NCBI GenBank assembly: GCA_900638155.1
Contig: LR134495.1
Coordinates: forward strand, 1,116,001 to 1,180,000
DNA from: Mannheimia haemolytica
Lineage (GTDB): Bacteria; Pseudomonadota; Gammaproteobacteria; Enterobacterales; Pasteurellaceae
Direction of reading: 5' to 3'
DNA: 64,000 nucleotides
Part shown: positions 62,808 through 64,000 of the stretch, piece after piece
Layout: each line of letters opens with the position of its first letter
Position numbering within the stretch: position 1 is the first letter of the stretch
Position numbers and translations under genes: made by a program
The notes under the pieces: generated by a model
What the model was told of the DNA's origin: nothing
The model's input: the letters and a program-made list of their open reading frames with translations, nothing else
Database searches by the model: none

Positions 62808-64000
62808 TTATCTTTCCTTTTCCGATTGCGAAATAAGCGATCTCGTCAACCAAATCACCGGCAGTAAGCCCACCACTACCAGCACAATTGCCGGCAGTGC
62901 GGCACGTTCTAACTGTTCGTCAGAAGTGAAAGTAAAAACGTGAGTAGCGAGCGTATCAAAATTAAACGGACGTAGTAGGAGCGAGGCGTTCAGCTCTTTC
63001 ATACTTTCGATAAAGACCATTAAACCGGCGGTTAAAATCCCTTTATAAATCAGAGGGATATGGATTTTGCTAAACATCGTGAAGCCGCTTTTACCTAGCG
63101 TTTGGCTTGCCATATCTAGCGATGGCGAGACTTTGGCAAGCGAGGTTTCAAGGCTACCAATCGCCATTGCTAAAAAGCGAACCGTATAAGCAAGCACAAG
63201 TGCGAACAGCGAACCGGAGAAAATTAAACCGACAGGGGAAAGTTCAAGGTTTTTGAGCAACGCGTGCAGTTGGTGATCGGCAAAAGTTAAGGGCGAGAGC
63301 AAGCCGATGGCAAGCACTGTACCGGGTATAGCATAGCCGAGCGAGGAAAGTTGCAACGACAAGCGGGTCGATTTTGCTGAAAATTTACCAAAAGAGAGAC
63401 GATTGGCAAAATGCAAAATTAAGGCGAAAACGACCGTTATGATAGAAGCGATGATCGATACTTTCAGGCTATTGAGAGCAAATTGCACAAAGTCTAAATT
63501 CCACGACTGCTCGAAATAGTCATACGCCCAGTAGAGCAAACGCCCGAACGGAATAAAAAAAGCAAGGGCGAGCAAGCCCCAGCACCAAGCGAGCGCAAGA
63601 GCTAATCTCCAGCCGTGTAATGTTTTAAATGCCGATTTTTTCTCATAACCACGCTGATAGCTTTTTTGTTTGCGGCGGCTGTATTGTTCTAGGCTTAAAA
63701 ACAGGAAGATCATCAGTAGCATAAAAATCGCAATTTGGCTTGCTGTGCCAAGATCGTGATAGCCAAGCCAAGAGTCGTAGATGGCAGTGGTGAGTGTGGG
63801 AACGGCAAAATAAGCAACGGTGCCGAAATCGCCGAGCGTTTCCATTGCCACCAGTGCAATGCCGACTGCAATCGCAGGGCGGATCAGCGGAAAGGTGATG
63901 CGGCGGAAAATTTGCATCGGGCTTGCCCCGAGCATTTTCGCACTGTGGGTGAGGTTTTCAGATTGTTCTAATAACGCGACTCGTACCAACAGGAAAATGT
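62808..64000 (-). CDS. fbpB: Ferric iron ABC transporter permease FbpB, 3' part (runs off right edge)
   Basis: The frame is open to the window edge, so this is the C-terminal 397 residues. Two EAA-type loops are seen: AKMLGASPMQIFRRITFPLIRPAI (from the first half) and SQTLGKSGFTMFSKIHIPLIYKGI (second half), so it is a fused double-domain permease of the FbpB/AfuB kind. At least seven membrane helices are visible. It moves Fe3+ through the inner membrane with FbpC; a TTG at 63989 is not considered a start. The mature N-terminus and periplasmic binding protein gene lie beyond 64000. Confidence 0.85.
   Translation of the reverse strand, partial: IFLLVRVALLEQSENLTHSAKMLGASPMQIFRRITFPLIRPAIAVGIALVAMETLGDFGTVAYFAVPTLTTAIYDSWLGYHDLGTASQIAIFMLLMIFLFLSLEQYSRRKQKSYQRGYEKKSAFKTLHGWRLALALAWCWGLLALAFFIPFGRLLYWAYDYFEQSWNLDFVQFALNSLKVSIIASIITVVFALILHFANRLSFGKFSAKSTRLSLQLSSLGYAIPGTVLAIGLLSPLTFADHQLHALLKNLELSPVGLIFSGSLFALVLAYTVRFLAMAIGSLETSLAKVSPSLDMASQTLGKSGFTMFSKIHIPLIYKGILTAGLMVFIESMKELNASLLLRPFNFDTLATHVFTFTSDEQLERAALPAIVLVVVGLLPVIWLTRSLISQSEKER

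Noticed and set aside
63987..63989. TTG start for the fbpB-like gene at 63989
   Set aside because: The frame stays open to the window edge and the protein already begins in the middle of the first permease domain, so the real start is outside.

Overview
The window comes from a Pasteurellaceae chromosome of the Actinobacillus/Mannheimia/Bibersteinia kind. The evidence is the very frequent Apl-type DNA uptake signal (core ACAAGCGGT and its complement, often in inverted pairs that double as terminators), AT-rich coding sequence, and housekeeping genes in a gammaproteobacterial arrangement (yciC-yciB-yciA-yciI, lepA-lepB-rnc-era-recO, hemN, lptD, ppc). No phage, IS element, rRNA operon or CRISPR array was seen. 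There is one tRNA gene, tRNA-Asn(GUU).

Layout. 1-3.4 kb: end of dusC, a DUF697-type membrane protein, a histidine phosphatase, an RluA-type pseudouridine synthase and a GST-like protein. 3.4-3.9 kb: a small divergent unit made of an XRE regulator, two matching operators and a 22-residue membrane microprotein that has not been named. 4-10 kb: yheS, an AAA/DUF4143 ATPase preceded by two large dyads, a MarC-family protein, and moeA-moeB. 10-24 kb: tRNA-Asn, yfbV, yciCBAI, glnE, yacL, yihI, a DUF2489 protein, hemN, lptD, ppc. 24-42 kb: an accessory block for purine (allantoin) catabolism. 42-46 kb: an ECF sigma/zinc anti-sigma pair and an hvf/buf-type metallophore-peptide (RiPP) operon. 46-52 kb: a ureidoglycine transaminase-like gene, a C4-dicarboxylate carrier, pepE and two M20 amidohydrolases. 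52-64 kb: lepA-lepB-rnc-era-recO, rhlB, a lipoprotein, a HerA-like ATPase, a DsbA-family protein and an fbpC/fbpB iron ABC transporter that runs off the right edge.

How the accessory genes fit together. The 24-42 kb block encodes what looks like a full anaerobic allantoin route: uptake (NCS1 permeases), allantoin to allantoate (AllB), to ureidoglycine (AllC), to ureidoglycolate (AllE), to oxalurate (AllD), then carbamoyl transfer from oxalurate giving oxamate and carbamoyl phosphate (FdrA, DUF1116/YlbE and DUF2877/YlbF proteins), and ATP from carbamate kinase. FdrA and the YlbE-like subunit are fused in one 999-residue protein. A PucG-like transaminase at 46 kb offers a second way from ureidoglycine to oxalurate. 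No glyoxylate carboligase, oxamate amidohydrolase or local transcription regulator is present, so oxamate may leave the cell, possibly through the LctP-family permease encoded in the block. The 27-38 kb part carries Hin-type uptake signals (AAGTGCGGT) that are nearly absent from the rest of the window, and a multi-hairpin repeat occurs there in opposite orientations, which suggests acquisition from a Haemophilus/Pasteurella-side relative.

The hvf/buf operon (DoxX, precursor HvfA with six EGKCG motifs, DUF692 HvfB, DUF2063 HvfC) is expected to make a copper-binding thioamide/oxazolone peptide. The adjacent sigma/anti-sigma pair is its most plausible regulator. Several families of short palindromic intergenic repeats are dispersed over the window.
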